From positions 109,048 through 173,047 of the forward strand of contig CAWEVH010000021.1 in NCBI GenBank assembly GCA_963812415.1: 64,000 nt of DNA, in the 5' to 3' direction. The position numbers and the translations under genes were made by a program. Below are positions 47,013 through 56,172 of this stretch, piece after piece. Origin of the DNA: JACVRW01 sp963812415. GTDB lineage: Bacteria; Actinomycetota; Thermoleophilia; Solirubrobacterales; Thermoleophilaceae. The notes beneath the pieces were generated by a model. The model was not told the origin of the DNA and made no database searches. It was given only the letters and a program-made list of their open reading frames with translations. Within the stretch, counting starts at the first letter, position 1. Each line of letters begins with the position of its first letter.

Positions 47013-47746
47013 GCGCCGAGGTCGGCGAGGGGGCGCCTCCGCGCAAGGACAAGGCGCTCACGATCGGGGGCGTCTGCAAGCAGCTCGAACGCGAGTTCCC
47101 CGACATCTCGATCTCGAAGATCCGCTACCTCGAGGACCAGAAGCTGCTGGCGCCGCGGCGCACGCCCGGTGGCTACCGGCTCTACGCGCCGGCGGACGTG
47201 GACCGCCTGCGCACCATCCTGCGCCTCCAGCGCGACGAGTTCCTGCCGCTGCGAGTGATCCGCCAGGAGCTGGCCGCCGGCCGGGCGGACGCCGAGCCGG
47301 CGGCCGACAAGCCCGCCCCGTCCGACTCGCGGGCGCTCCGTCGCTCGACCTTCGCGCTGCGCGGGCCGGGCTCGCTCTACGGCCTCGAGGACGTTCTCGA
47401 CGACACGGGCGCCGACCGGGCGCTGGTGAAGGAGCTCGAGGACTTCGGAGTGATCAAGGGCGAGCGCCACGACGGGGAGACGATGTACGACGACACCGAG
47501 CGCGAGATCGTGCGCGCCGTGACCGAGCTGAAGCGCTTCGGCGTGGGCGGGCGCAACCTGCGCGTCTTCCGGACCTCCGCGGACCGCGAGGCGGCGCTGC
47601 TCGAGCAGATCCTCGCCCCGGCGCTGCGCTCGCGCAACCCCGAGCGGCGCAAGGAGGCGGTGGAGGCGCTCGAGAACCTGGCGGCCATCGCGTCGCACCT
47701 GAAGCATCTGCTGCTGATCAGGGACCTTCGCAAGCTCGCTCGCTGA
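47009..47746 (+). CDS. MerR-family regulator, FtsR-like
   Basis: The 245-residue protein has an N-terminal winged-helix MerR DNA-binding domain (TIGGVCKQLEREFPDISISKIRYLE, RTPGGYRLYAPADVDRL) and a long helical C-terminal half without metal-binding Cys. It matches the Rv1828/FtsR family, which in Corynebacterium activates ftsZ. Its position directly after the FHA gene is the conserved garA-ftsR arrangement of Actinobacteria. GTG start overlapping the FHA stop. Confidence 0.85.
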   Translation: MSAEVGEGAPPRKDKALTIGGVCKQLEREFPDISISKIRYLEDQKLLAPRRTPGGYRLYAPADVDRLRTILRLQRDEFLPLRVIRQELAAGRADAEPAADKPAPSDSRALRRSTFALRGPGSLYGLEDVLDDTGADRALVKELEDFGVIKGERHDGETMYDDTEREIVRAVTELKRFGVGGRNLRVFRTSADREAALLEQILAPALRSRNPERRKEAVEALENLAAIASHLKHLLLIRDLRKLAR

Positions 47747-47758
47747 GCCTGGCCCGCC

Positions 47759-48280
47759 GTGCGCCTCCAGGACCACATACAGGACATACCGGACTTCCCC
47801 AAGCCCGGCATCGTCTTCAAGGACATCACGCCGGTCTTCCTCTCGCCGGACGCGCTGCGCTTCGCCATCGACGAGCTGGCGGGCTACGCGAGCGCTCGCT
47901 CGGTCGACTACGTGGTGTCGGCGGAGGCGCGCGGCTTCGTGCTCGGGGCCGCCGTGGCGGCGGGCGCGGGCGCGGGCTTCGTGCTCGCGCGCAAGCCCGG
48001 CAAGCTGCCGCGCGCGGTCTCGGCGGTCGAGTACGAGCTCGAGTACGGGGTCGACAGCCTCGAGATGCACTCCGACGCGATCGCGGGCGGGGCACGTGTG
48101 CTGGTGCACGACGACCTGCTCGCGACGGGCGGCACCGCGGGCGCGCTCTGCGGCCTCGTGGAGGGCGCGGGTGGCGTGGTGGCGGGCTGTGCCTTCGTGA
48201 TCGAGCTCGCCTTCCTCGGCGGCCGCGAGCGGCTCTCCTCCTACGACGTGCACTCGCTCGTGGTGTACGACTCCGAGTGA
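47759..48280 (+). CDS. apt: Adenine phosphoribosyltransferase
   Basis: Apt (173 residues) salvages adenine to AMP with PRPP. It has DIPDFPKPGIVFKDITP, EARGFVLGAAVA and the PRPP loop VLVHDDLLATGGTAGAL. GTG start at 47759; the stop overlaps the next gene by 4 nt. Confidence 0.93.
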   Translation: MRLQDHIQDIPDFPKPGIVFKDITPVFLSPDALRFAIDELAGYASARSVDYVVSAEARGFVLGAAVAAGAGAGFVLARKPGKLPRAVSAVEYELEYGVDSLEMHSDAIAGGARVLVHDDLLATGGTAGALCGLVEGAGGVVAGCAFVIELAFLGGRERLSSYDVHSLVVYDSE

Positions 48281-48720
48281 TCGTGCGGCGCGAGGTCACG
48301 CTGCCGGCGGCGCCGGACGAGATCTGGCGGCTGGTGTCCGACCCCGGCAGGCTGCCGGCCTGGTGGCCGGGGGTAGTGCGCGTGGAGGACACCAGCGCCG
48401 AGGCCTGGACGACGGTGTTCAGCTCGCCCAAGGGCAAGCCGGTGCGCGCCGACTACACGCTCGTGGAGGCCACGCCCGGGCGGATCGTCTGGCGCCAGGA
48501 GGTGGAGGAGTCCCCGTTCGAGCGCATCCTCGCGGCCGCCACCACGACGATCGAGGTGGGCGAGGCGGACGGCGGGAGCCGCGTGACGATCGAGCTCGAC
48601 CAGCGCCCGCGCGGCTGGGCGCGCTTCGCGCCCTTCCAGTTCCGCGCGGCCGGCGTGCGCCAGGTGCAGGGCGCCCTCGACGGCCTGACCGGGCTGTTCG
48701 GCGCGGAGGAGGACAGCTGA
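48277..48720 (+). CDS. SRPBCC (START/polyketide cyclase-like) protein
   Basis: The 147-residue protein has the SRPBCC fold pattern: N-terminal REVTLPAAPDEIWRLVSDPGRLPAWWPGV, then alternating strands and a long C-terminal helix. The fold binds hydrophobic ligands; no specific role can be assigned. The start is GTG; the stop shares one base with the next ATG. Confidence 0.8.
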   Translation: MIVRREVTLPAAPDEIWRLVSDPGRLPAWWPGVVRVEDTSAEAWTTVFSSPKGKPVRADYTLVEATPGRIVWRQEVEESPFERILAAATTTIEVGEADGGSRVTIELDQRPRGWARFAPFQFRAAGVRQVQGALDGLTGLFGAEEDS

Positions 48721-50345
48721 TGCGCTGGTGGGGCTGGGGCGAGGACGGCGCCGACGTGCCGCTGCCGGAGCCGGCCGAGGCGCTCCTGCGCGACGAGCTC
48801 GGCGTGGACCCGTCCGCACGCTCGCCGCACGTGCCGATCGAGCAGGTCGAGCTGCCCGAGACCGGCCTCTCGCCGCCGCTGGGCGGGCGCCTCGCGGCCG
48901 CGGCCGGAGGCGCCGACGCCCTCGACGACTCGCGCGAGGCCCGCATCGCCCACGCCGCGGGGCGCTCGTACCCCGATCTCGTGCGCCTGCGCGCCGGCGA
49001 CGGCTCGGGCGCGCCGGATGCGGTGCTGCGGCCACGGTCGAGCGACCGCATCGCCCCCCTGCTCGCGGCCTGCGCCGACGCCGGGGTGGCGGTCGTGCCG
49101 TTCGGCGGCGGAACCAGCGTGGTGGGTGGCGTGGCCACGGTCCGCGACGGCTTCGCGGCGGCGGTCTCACTCGATCTGACGGGCCTCGACCGGGTCGTGG
49201 CGATCGACCGCACGTCGCTGACCGCCACGCTCGAGGCGGGGCTGCTCGGGCCGGAGGCCGAGCGTCGCCTGGGCGCGGAGGGGCTCACCCTCGGGCACTT
49301 CCCGCAGTCGTTCGAGTACTCGACCGTCGGCGGTTGGGTCGCGACCCGCTCCGCCGGACAGGCCTCGACCGGCTACGGACGCATCGACGAGCTGGTGGAG
49401 GGGGTGCGGCTCGTGGCGCCCGCCGGGGAGCTCGGGACCCGGGCGCTGCCCGCCACCGCTGCCGGTCCGGACCTGCGCGAGCTCGTGGTGGGCTCGGAGG
49501 GCGTTCTGGGCGTCATCTGCGAGGCCACGCTGCGCGTGCGCACGGCGCCCGAGGCGCGCCGCTACGAGGGCTGGTCCTTCCGCAGCTTCGCCGAGGGACG
49601 TGAGGCGCTGCGCCAGATGGCGCAGGCGGACGCCTGTCCCGACGTGGCGCGCCTCTCGGACGAGCCCGCCACGCGCCTGACGCTCGCCCTCGGGACGGGC
49701 TCCAGCAGCAGGCGCGAGCGACTCGCCAAGCGCTACCTGCGCATGCGCGGCCACGAGGGCGGCTGCCTGGCGATCATGGGCTTCGAGGGCGGGGAGGACG
49801 AGGTCGAGCGGCGCCGGCTCGCGGCCGGGCAGCACCTGCGCGCGGGCGGCGGCCTGGGGCTCGGCCGGGGGCCGGGGGAGGCATGGCTGCGCAGCCGCTT
49901 CAGCGCTCCCTACCTGCGCGACGAGCTGCTCGGCCGGCGCGTGCTCGTCGAGACGCTCGAGACGGCGACCTCGTGGAGCAACCTGGAGGCGCTCTACGAG
50001 GCCGTGGGCGGCGCGCTCCGGACGGCGCTCGAGGGGCGCGGCACGCCGCCGCTCGTGATGTGCCACGTCTCCCACCTCTACCGCTCCGGCGCCTCCCTCT
50101 ACTTCACGTTCCTGGCGCGCCAGGAGGACGACGCGCTCGGCCAGTGGGAGGCCGCCAAGAGCGCGGCGGGCGAGGCGATCGTCGGCGCCGGCGCCACGAT
50201 CACCCACCATCACGCCATCGGCCGCGACCACGCGCGCTGGATGCAGGCCGAGGTCGGCGAGCTCGGCCTCGACCTGATCCGCGCGGCCAAGGCGCGGCTC
50301 GACCCGGCCGGGATCATGAATCCAGGCAAGCTGCTGCCCGGCTGA
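48720..50345 (+). CDS. FAD-linked oxidoreductase, alkylglycerone-phosphate synthase-like
   Basis: The 541-residue flavoprotein has the VAO-type FAD domain (VVPFGGGTSVVGGV, FEYSTVGGWVATRSAGQASTGYG) and a C-terminal cap with ITHHHAIGRDHARWM and DPAGIMNPGKLLPG. The triple His and the arrangement resemble alkyldihydroxyacetone-phosphate synthase, which forms ether-lipid bonds, but many bacterial relatives have unknown substrates. It ends 13 bp before the convergent efflux pump. Confidence 0.85.
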   Translation: MRWWGWGEDGADVPLPEPAEALLRDELGVDPSARSPHVPIEQVELPETGLSPPLGGRLAAAAGGADALDDSREARIAHAAGRSYPDLVRLRAGDGSGAPDAVLRPRSSDRIAPLLAACADAGVAVVPFGGGTSVVGGVATVRDGFAAAVSLDLTGLDRVVAIDRTSLTATLEAGLLGPEAERRLGAEGLTLGHFPQSFEYSTVGGWVATRSAGQASTGYGRIDELVEGVRLVAPAGELGTRALPATAAGPDLRELVVGSEGVLGVICEATLRVRTAPEARRYEGWSFRSFAEGREALRQMAQADACPDVARLSDEPATRLTLALGTGSSSRRERLAKRYLRMRGHEGGCLAIMGFEGGEDEVERRRLAAGQHLRAGGGLGLGRGPGEAWLRSRFSAPYLRDELLGRRVLVETLETATSWSNLEALYEAVGGALRTALEGRGTPPLVMCHVSHLYRSGASLYFTFLARQEDDALGQWEAAKSAAGEAIVGAGATITHHHAIGRDHARWMQAEVGELGLDLIRAAKARLDPAGIMNPGKLLPG

Positions 50346-50358
50346 GTCGCGCCCTGGG

Positions 50359-51864
50359 CTAGGCCGCCTCGCTGTAGGCGGGCTCGGCGCCCTCCGGCAG
50401 GCTTTCGCCGTCCGCGTCCGGCGCCGCCGGCGCCGCGTCCTGCGCGAGCGTCCCTGGCCTCAGCACGGCAAGCGCGAGCACGATGCCGAACGCCACGAGG
50501 CCGGCTCCCACCGTGAACGCGAGGTGGTAGCCGTCGGTGAGGGCCGCGGCCGTGGACTCGCCGTCGGCCAGCAGGGTGTCGCTGCGCGTGGTCGCGAGCG
50601 TGGCGAGCACCGCCAGGCCGAGCGCGCCGCCCACCTGCTGGGTGGTGTTCACGAGCCCGGACGCAAGCCCGGAGTCGCTCGGCGTGGCGCCCGACATCGC
50701 GAGCGTCATCAGCGCCGGGAAGACGAGCCCGGCGCCGACTCCGAGCAGCACCATCACCGGCAGGATGTCGACCACGTACGTGGAGTCGACAGGGGCGCGG
50801 GCGAACAGCGCCAGCCCGGCGACGATCATCACGAGCCCCGGCAGCAGCGTGGCCCGCGCGCCGATCCGCATCACGAGCTGCGGCGACACCCTCAGGGAGA
50901 ACGCCCCGATCAGCACAGCCACGGGCAGGAAGGCGAGGCCCACCTCGAGCGCGTCGTAGCCGAGCACCCGCTGGAGGAAGAGCGCACCGAGGAAGAACAT
51001 GCCGAACAGGCCCGCGACCATCAGCATCTGCACCGCATTCGCGCCGGACACGTTGCGCGAGCGGAAGATGCGCAACGGGATGAGGGGCGTACGGGCGGTC
51101 GCCTCGCGCGCCACGAACGCGCCCATCAGGGCCACCGCCACGGCGCCCAGCCCGAGCGTCTGCGCCGAGCCCCAGCCGGCCTCGGCGGCCTCCACGATCG
51201 TGTAGACGGCGAGCATCAGGGAGGCGGTCACGAGCACGGCGCCGGGCACGTCCGCGCCCTGGTCGAGGCCGATGCCGCGGTCGCGCTCGAGCAGCCGAGC
51301 GGCGACCAGGGCCGTGCCGATGCCGATCGGCAGGTTGACGAAGAAGATCCAGTGCCAGTTGATCGCCTCGGTGAGCACGCCGCCGGCCAGGAGGCCGATC
51401 GAGGCGCCGGCCGAGGCGACGAAGCTGTAGACGCCGATCGCCTTGGCCTGATCGCGCGGCTCCGGGAACATCGTCACGATCATTCCGAGGATCACGGCCG
51501 AGGTCATCGCGCCGCCCACGCCCTGCACGAAGCGCGCGCCGATCAGGAGCTCCTGGCTCTGGGCGACCCCGCAGAGCAGCGAGGCGACCGTGAACACCGC
51601 CAGCCCGCTGAGGAACATCAGCCGGCGCGAGATCAGGTCGCCGAGGCGCCCGGCGAGCAGCAGCAGGCCGCCGAAGGCGATCAGGTAGGCGTTCACGACC
51701 CAGGCGAGGCTCGACTGCGAGAAGCCGAGGTCGTCCTGGATCGAGGGGAGCGCGACGTTCACGATCGTCGCGTCGAGGATGATCATCAGCATGCCCACGC
51801 AGAGCACCACGAGGGCGATCCAGCGCGAGCGGTCGTCGTGTTCGGGAGCGGCCTGGAGGGTCAT
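50359..51864 (-). CDS. DHA2-family MFS drug efflux transporter
   Basis: A 501-residue permease with 14 predicted transmembrane helices, the EmrB/QacA arrangement. Motif A GGLLLLAGRLGDLISRRLMF and the DHA2 motif LDATIVNVALPSI are present, and the C-terminus is acidic. It should export drugs or toxic metabolites using the proton gradient; the substrate is unknown. The start at 51864 (MTLQAAPEH) is preferred; an in-frame GTG at 51897 is possible. No adjacent TetR/MarR regulator is seen. Confidence 0.9.
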   Translation of the reverse strand: MTLQAAPEHDDRSRWIALVVLCVGMLMIILDATIVNVALPSIQDDLGFSQSSLAWVVNAYLIAFGGLLLLAGRLGDLISRRLMFLSGLAVFTVASLLCGVAQSQELLIGARFVQGVGGAMTSAVILGMIVTMFPEPRDQAKAIGVYSFVASAGASIGLLAGGVLTEAINWHWIFFVNLPIGIGTALVAARLLERDRGIGLDQGADVPGAVLVTASLMLAVYTIVEAAEAGWGSAQTLGLGAVAVALMGAFVAREATARTPLIPLRIFRSRNVSGANAVQMLMVAGLFGMFFLGALFLQRVLGYDALEVGLAFLPVAVLIGAFSLRVSPQLVMRIGARATLLPGLVMIVAGLALFARAPVDSTYVVDILPVMVLLGVGAGLVFPALMTLAMSGATPSDSGLASGLVNTTQQVGGALGLAVLATLATTRSDTLLADGESTAAALTDGYHLAFTVGAGLVAFGIVLALAVLRPGTLAQDAAPAAPDADGESLPEGAEPAYSEAA

Positions 51865-51995
51865 GTAGCCGAGGCTCGCGACGCGCCGCCCGGTCACCCG
51901 TCGTGCTGCCTGGCGTCCGGGGGTGGGGCAAACCGAACCATCCGCCGCCAGCTAGCTCGATTGCGGAGAACGGCCCCGCCCGAGAAGCTCGCGGC

Positions 51996-52214
51996 ATGCT
52001 CGAGCGCACCACCACCACCGAGGAGCTCCGCCGCCACGTGGCGGAGCTCGAGGTCGAGCGGGCGCTCGCGCAGCACAACGGCCTGGGCGAGATCGCCGCC
52101 TACATGGACGATCTCGACGAGGAGCTCGAGTACCGCCGGCACCTCTACGTGGCCGCCTCGGTGACCGAGATCGCGCTCGAGCGCGCCGAGCTGATCGGCG
52201 CCTACGAGGGATGA
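51996..52214 (+). CDS. Small hypothetical protein, acidic and helical
   Basis: The 72-residue protein is largely helical and Glu-rich (TTEELRRHVAELEVERALAQ.., DDLDEELEYRRHLY), suggesting a coiled coil. No family is recognised. The frame extends upstream to 51903, but the Met at 51996 gives the compact helical product. Position between the divergent efflux gene and the response regulator gives no clue to function. Confidence 0.55.
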   Translation: MLERTTTTEELRRHVAELEVERALAQHNGLGEIAAYMDDLDEELEYRRHLYVAASVTEIALERAELIGAYEG

Positions 52215-52240
52215 GGCCGGCCGCGGCCGGGCAGGGCGCG

Positions 52241-52915
52241 CTACGCGGCCTCGGCGCGCCAGGGCGCCTCGGCCTGCAGGAAGGCGAGCACGGCCAGCAC
52301 TCGGCGGTGGCTGTCGCCGGTGGGCTCGAGGCCGAGCTTGTTGAAGATGTTCGTCACGTGCTTCTCGACGGCCCGCTCGGTGACCACCAGCTCCTCGGCG
52401 ATCGCGCGGTTCGAGCGGCCCTCCGCCATCAGGCCGACCACCTGGCGCTCGCGCCGGGTGAGCTCGGCAAGCGGGTCCTCGCGCCGAGCCTGACGGCCGA
52501 GCAGCCGCGCCACGACCTCCGGATCGAGCGCCGAGCCGCCGCTGCCGACGCTCCTAACCGCCTCGACGAACCGCTCCACGTCCGCGATCCGGTCCTTGAG
52601 CAGGTAGCCGACGCTCTGCCCGCCGTCGCCGAGCAGCTCGAGCGTGTAGCCCTCCTCGATGTACTGGGACAGCACCAGCACGCCCGTGCCGCTCTCCCGC
52701 TTGCGGATCTCCACCGCGGCGCGGAGCCCGTCGTCGGTGTGCGTCGGCGGCATGCGGATGTCGACGACCGCGACGTCCGGCCGGTGGGCCGAGACCTTGC
52801 GAAGGAGGTCGTCCGCGTCGCCCGCCTGGGCCACGACATCGAAGCCGGATTCCTGAAGCAGGCGCACGATGCCCTCCCTGAGGAGGACCGAGTCGTCAGC
52901 CACCACAACGCGCAT
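52241..52915 (-). CDS. NarL/FixJ-type response regulator (orphan)
   Basis: The 224-residue protein has a receiver domain (acid pocket Asp7/Asp8, phospho-acceptor Asp52 in VVDIRMPP, conserved Lys in GYLLKDR) and a LuxR HTH (LTRRERQVVGLMAEGRSNRAIAEELVVTERAVEKHVTNIF). It should be phosphorylated by a histidine kinase and bind DNA as a dimer. No histidine kinase is encoded nearby, so its partner is elsewhere. Confidence 0.9.
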   Translation of the reverse strand: MRVVVADDSVLLREGIVRLLQESGFDVVAQAGDADDLLRKVSAHRPDVAVVDIRMPPTHTDDGLRAAVEIRKRESGTGVLVLSQYIEEGYTLELLGDGGQSVGYLLKDRIADVERFVEAVRSVGSGGSALDPEVVARLLGRQARREDPLAELTRRERQVVGLMAEGRSNRAIAEELVVTERAVEKHVTNIFNKLGLEPTGDSHRRVLAVLAFLQAEAPWRAEAA

Positions 52916-52935
52916 GGCTCCTCACGCTACGCATC

Positions 52936-53005
52936 ATTGGTTCGATGAGAAGGGCCAATCGGTTGGCGACGGATAGGGCCAATTCCGCCCCCGAGCGCGT
53001 ACCCT
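52936..53005 (+). promoter_or_regulatory. MocR-gene promoter with repeated CCAAT boxes
   Basis: AGGGCCAAT occurs at 52951-52959 and again at 52975-52983 (24-bp period), with inverted ATTGG at 52936-52940 and TTGGC near 52963. TACCCT (53000-53005) is the -10 box, 7 nt before the GTG. MocR/PdxR regulators typically bind direct repeats at their own promoters. Confidence 0.5.
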
Positions 53006-53012
53006 GCCCGTC

Positions 53013-54464
53013 GTGGACCTGCTGCTGACCCTCGAGCCGACCGCCTCCCGCCGCGCCCAGCTGGAGCGCCAGCTGCGCGACGGCATCCGCTCGGGCCGGC
53101 TGCGGCCCGGCGCGCCGCTGCCGCCCAGTCGCGCGCTCGCGCGCCAGCTCGGCGTCTCGCGGGGGATCGTGGTCGACGCCTACTCCCAGCTCGTCGCCGA
53201 GGGCTACCTGACCGCCCGCCGCGGCTCCGGAACGCGCGTGGCGGAGACGATCGGCGCCCAGTCGGCGCGACCGCGGGCGCCCGTGCAGCGCGAGCCCGCG
53301 ATCCGCTACGACCTGCGCGCCGGCCTCCCCGACGTCTCCAACTTTCCCCGCCGCAGCTGGCAGTCGGCGACCGCTCGCGCGATGCGCGAGCTGCCCGACG
53401 CGTGGCTGCTCTACGGCCGGCCGCGCGGCTTCAGCGGCCTGCGCGTGGCGCTCACGGACTACCTCGCTCGCGCCCGCGCCACCGTGGCGGATCCCGGTCG
53501 CATCCTGATCTGCACCGGCATCTCGCACGGGATGACGATGGTCTGGCGCGCCCTGCGGGAGCGCGGCGCGAGGCGCATCGCGGTCGAGGACCCGGGCTGG
53601 CCCGGCCAGGCGGAGAGCGTGCGCTACGCGGGCCTCGAGCCCGTGCCGGTCAGGGTGGACGAGCGCGGCCTCGTGGTCTCCGAGCTCGAGGCGGCGGGCG
53701 TGGACGCGGTGATCGTGACGCCGACCCACCAGCATCCGACCGGCGTCGTGATGGCGCCCGAGCGACGCGCCGCCCTGGTGGGCTGGGCGCGCAGCCGCGA
53801 CGCCCTGATCGTGGAGGACGACTACGACGCCGAGTACCGCTACGACCGCGAACCGGTCGCCGCCCTCCAGGGCCTCGCGCCGGAGCACGTGGTCTACGCG
53901 GGCACCGCCAGCAAGATGCTCGCGCCCGGGCTGCGCCTGGCCTGGCTCGTGCTGCCCTGCAGCCTGGTCGACCACCTCACCGCCCAGCAGGTCACGACCA
54001 AGGCCAGCGCCTCGGTGGTCGAGCAGGCCGCGCTCGGCTCGATGATCGAGCGCGGCGAGCTCGAGCGCCACCTGCGCCAGATGCGGCGCCGCTACCGCGC
54101 CCGCCGCGACATCCTGCTCGAAGGCCTCGGCAGGCATCTCCCGGAGGTGCGGGTGGGGGGCGCCGCCGCCGGTCTCCACATCGTGGCCTGGCTACCCGAC
54201 GGCGCCGACGAGTCGACCATCGCCGCGCGCGCCCTCGAGCGCGGGGTGGCGGTCCACACGCTCCACGGCGACTGCGACGCGGTCGCGCCGTCCCCGCCCG
54301 CCCTGCTGCTGGGCTACTCCTCGATCAGCGAGCAGGGCCTCGCCCGCGCGGTCGAGCCGCTGGCGGCGGCCGTCCGCTCGGGGCTTCCGCAAGACGACCG
54401 AAAAGACCCGGGCATCGCCATCCCGCCGATGCGGGTGCCGCTAGCCGAACGAGAGGGGCTGTAA
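53013..54464 (+). CDS. MocR/PdxR-family regulator (GntR HTH fused to aminotransferase domain)
   Basis: The 483-residue protein has an N-terminal GntR winged helix (LRPGAPLPPSRALARQLGVSRGIVVDAYSQL) and a fold-type I aminotransferase domain with the PLP lysine in YAGTASKMLAPGLRLAW (near residue 300) and DDYDAEYRYDREP. MocR proteins use PLP or its derivatives as effectors; known targets are B6 synthesis, GABA use and related genes. No obvious target gene is adjacent. GTG start, leaderless after TACCCT. Confidence 0.9.
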   Translation: MDLLLTLEPTASRRAQLERQLRDGIRSGRLRPGAPLPPSRALARQLGVSRGIVVDAYSQLVAEGYLTARRGSGTRVAETIGAQSARPRAPVQREPAIRYDLRAGLPDVSNFPRRSWQSATARAMRELPDAWLLYGRPRGFSGLRVALTDYLARARATVADPGRILICTGISHGMTMVWRALRERGARRIAVEDPGWPGQAESVRYAGLEPVPVRVDERGLVVSELEAAGVDAVIVTPTHQHPTGVVMAPERRAALVGWARSRDALIVEDDYDAEYRYDREPVAALQGLAPEHVVYAGTASKMLAPGLRLAWLVLPCSLVDHLTAQQVTTKASASVVEQAALGSMIERGELERHLRQMRRRYRARRDILLEGLGRHLPEVRVGGAAAGLHIVAWLPDGADESTIAARALERGVAVHTLHGDCDAVAPSPPALLLGYSSISEQGLARAVEPLAAAVRSGLPQDDRKDPGIAIPPMRVPLAEREGL

Positions 54465-54641
54465 GAAGTCGCAGCGCGGGCCCCGCGGCTCGCGCCCTTC
54501 CCGTTGCTGATGTACGGTCGTCGCGGACGGTGGCTGGATTCGCCTTAGCGCCGAAGTCCGACTCGTCGACACATCGGCCTCCGCCCTCGATGGGTCCGAT
54601 CCTCTGGCCGGGACGGGCCTTCAACGCAGACAGGAGGGTTC

Positions 54642-56039
54642 ATGAGACCTAGGTTGCTCGTTGGTGTCGCCATTGCGGCTACGCTCGCCGTACCGGTTGC
54701 AGCGTCTGCGCTGCCGGACTCGCAGGGAGTGCCACCGGCGAGCTTCGAGACGACCGACAACTTCCGCTTCGAGGGCTTCTCCGCGCGAGCTGCCGTCGGA
54801 AGCCTTTCGCTGGCCAACTCGGACCTGGCCTTCCAGGGCGGCGTCGCGTACCAGGGGACGTTTCCCGGCTTCCGGATCATTGACCTCGAGAACCGGGCGA
54901 GGCCTCAGGAGATCATCAACTACAGCGATTGCCGACATCCTTCCGGGCAGGGCGACCTGGTCATCTACAAGGCGGTGTTGACCCGCTCGTGGGATTCCGC
55001 GTCCTCGAACGGCATGCCGGCCGGCGGCTGGCCATGCGGCGACTCCCGCGTACAGGCCGGGGAGGAGGGACTGCACGTCTTCGACGTCAGCAATCCGCGG
55101 GAGCCGGACGTGGTGGCGTTCATAGACCTGCCGTGCGGCTCGCACACCGCCACTGGCGTGCCCGATCCCGCCAATGACCGGCTGATCGTCTACAGCACGC
55201 CGTCGAACGGCAACTGCGACGGCATCGACGTGATCAACATCCCGCTGAAGAACCCGGCGGCGGCGGCGTACGACCACTTCGAGCCGGCCGCCGACCTGAT
55301 CGCGTGCCTCGACACCGGGGTCATCCTCGGCGACGTGCTGCGGGCCGCATGCGCCGGCGGCCAGGGCTTCGCGGTGTGGAGCCTGGATCCGGCCGAGGGC
55401 GGCTCCCTCATTGACCCGAAGCTCCTCTACACGAAGAACATGAAGGTCGAGCTGGGCAAGAACATCAACACAGGCAGCTCGGCCGCGTTCTCCAACGACG
55501 GCAAGACGCTGATCTTCGGCCACGAGCCCGACGGCGGCGCCCAGGCTCGCTGCCAGGCGACCGGCACCCCGCTGCCGGCGAACAACAACCCGAACCTGCC
55601 GAACCCGGTCTATCCGGTTCAGACGGACGACATGAAGTCGCTGTTCTTCTTCGACACAGAGACCGGGGCGCTGAAGGGTCAATGGACCCTGCCGCGCCCG
55701 CAGTCCGAGTTCGAGAACTGCGCTCTGAACAGCCCCAACATCGTGCCGACGCCGAATCGCGACGTCCTCGTGCATGGCAGCTACCAGGCCGGCATCGGTG
55801 TCGTCGACTTCACGGACCTGAGCGACATTCGCGAGGTCGGCTTCGCCGATCCGGAGCCGCTCGACCCGGACGATTTGACGGTGGGCGGCGACTGGTCGTC
55901 GTACTACTACAACGGGCGCATCTATGAGTCCGACATCACGCGCGGACTGCTGATCTGGCGCTTCACCGGCGCCGAGGTCGACGGGGCGCAGCGACTGAAG
56001 CGGCTGAACCCACAGACCCAGGAGTTCACGACCGACTGA
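54642..56039 (+). CDS. Secreted LVIVD-type repeat protein
   Basis: The 465-residue protein has a Sec signal peptide (MRPRLLVGVAIAATLAVPVAASA, cleaved near residue 23) and a beta-rich body with repeated units such as GFRIIDLENRARPQEI, GLHVFDVSNPREPDVVAFIDLP and GIGVVDFTDLSDIREVGFADP. These match LVIVD repeats of beta-propeller-like surface proteins. Several paired Cys suggest disulfides. Function unknown. A strong AGGAGG (54632-54637) precedes the ATG, unlike the leaderless housekeeping genes. Confidence 0.8.
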   Translation: MRPRLLVGVAIAATLAVPVAASALPDSQGVPPASFETTDNFRFEGFSARAAVGSLSLANSDLAFQGGVAYQGTFPGFRIIDLENRARPQEIINYSDCRHPSGQGDLVIYKAVLTRSWDSASSNGMPAGGWPCGDSRVQAGEEGLHVFDVSNPREPDVVAFIDLPCGSHTATGVPDPANDRLIVYSTPSNGNCDGIDVINIPLKNPAAAAYDHFEPAADLIACLDTGVILGDVLRAACAGGQGFAVWSLDPAEGGSLIDPKLLYTKNMKVELGKNINTGSSAAFSNDGKTLIFGHEPDGGAQARCQATGTPLPANNNPNLPNPVYPVQTDDMKSLFFFDTETGALKGQWTLPRPQSEFENCALNSPNIVPTPNRDVLVHGSYQAGIGVVDFTDLSDIREVGFADPEPLDPDDLTVGGDWSSYYYNGRIYESDITRGLLIWRFTGAEVDGAQRLKRLNPQTQEFTTD

Positions 56040-56172
56040 GCAGCCGGGACGCTATGGGACCTGGAACACCTCCTGTGTCTGCGGGTTCGAGTGCGACTTC
56101 GCCGAGGCGTGCGGCTGCGACAAGCGGGTCGGGAATGATTTAGGCTCGCGCGGAGTCGTACAGGCCTGAGCG

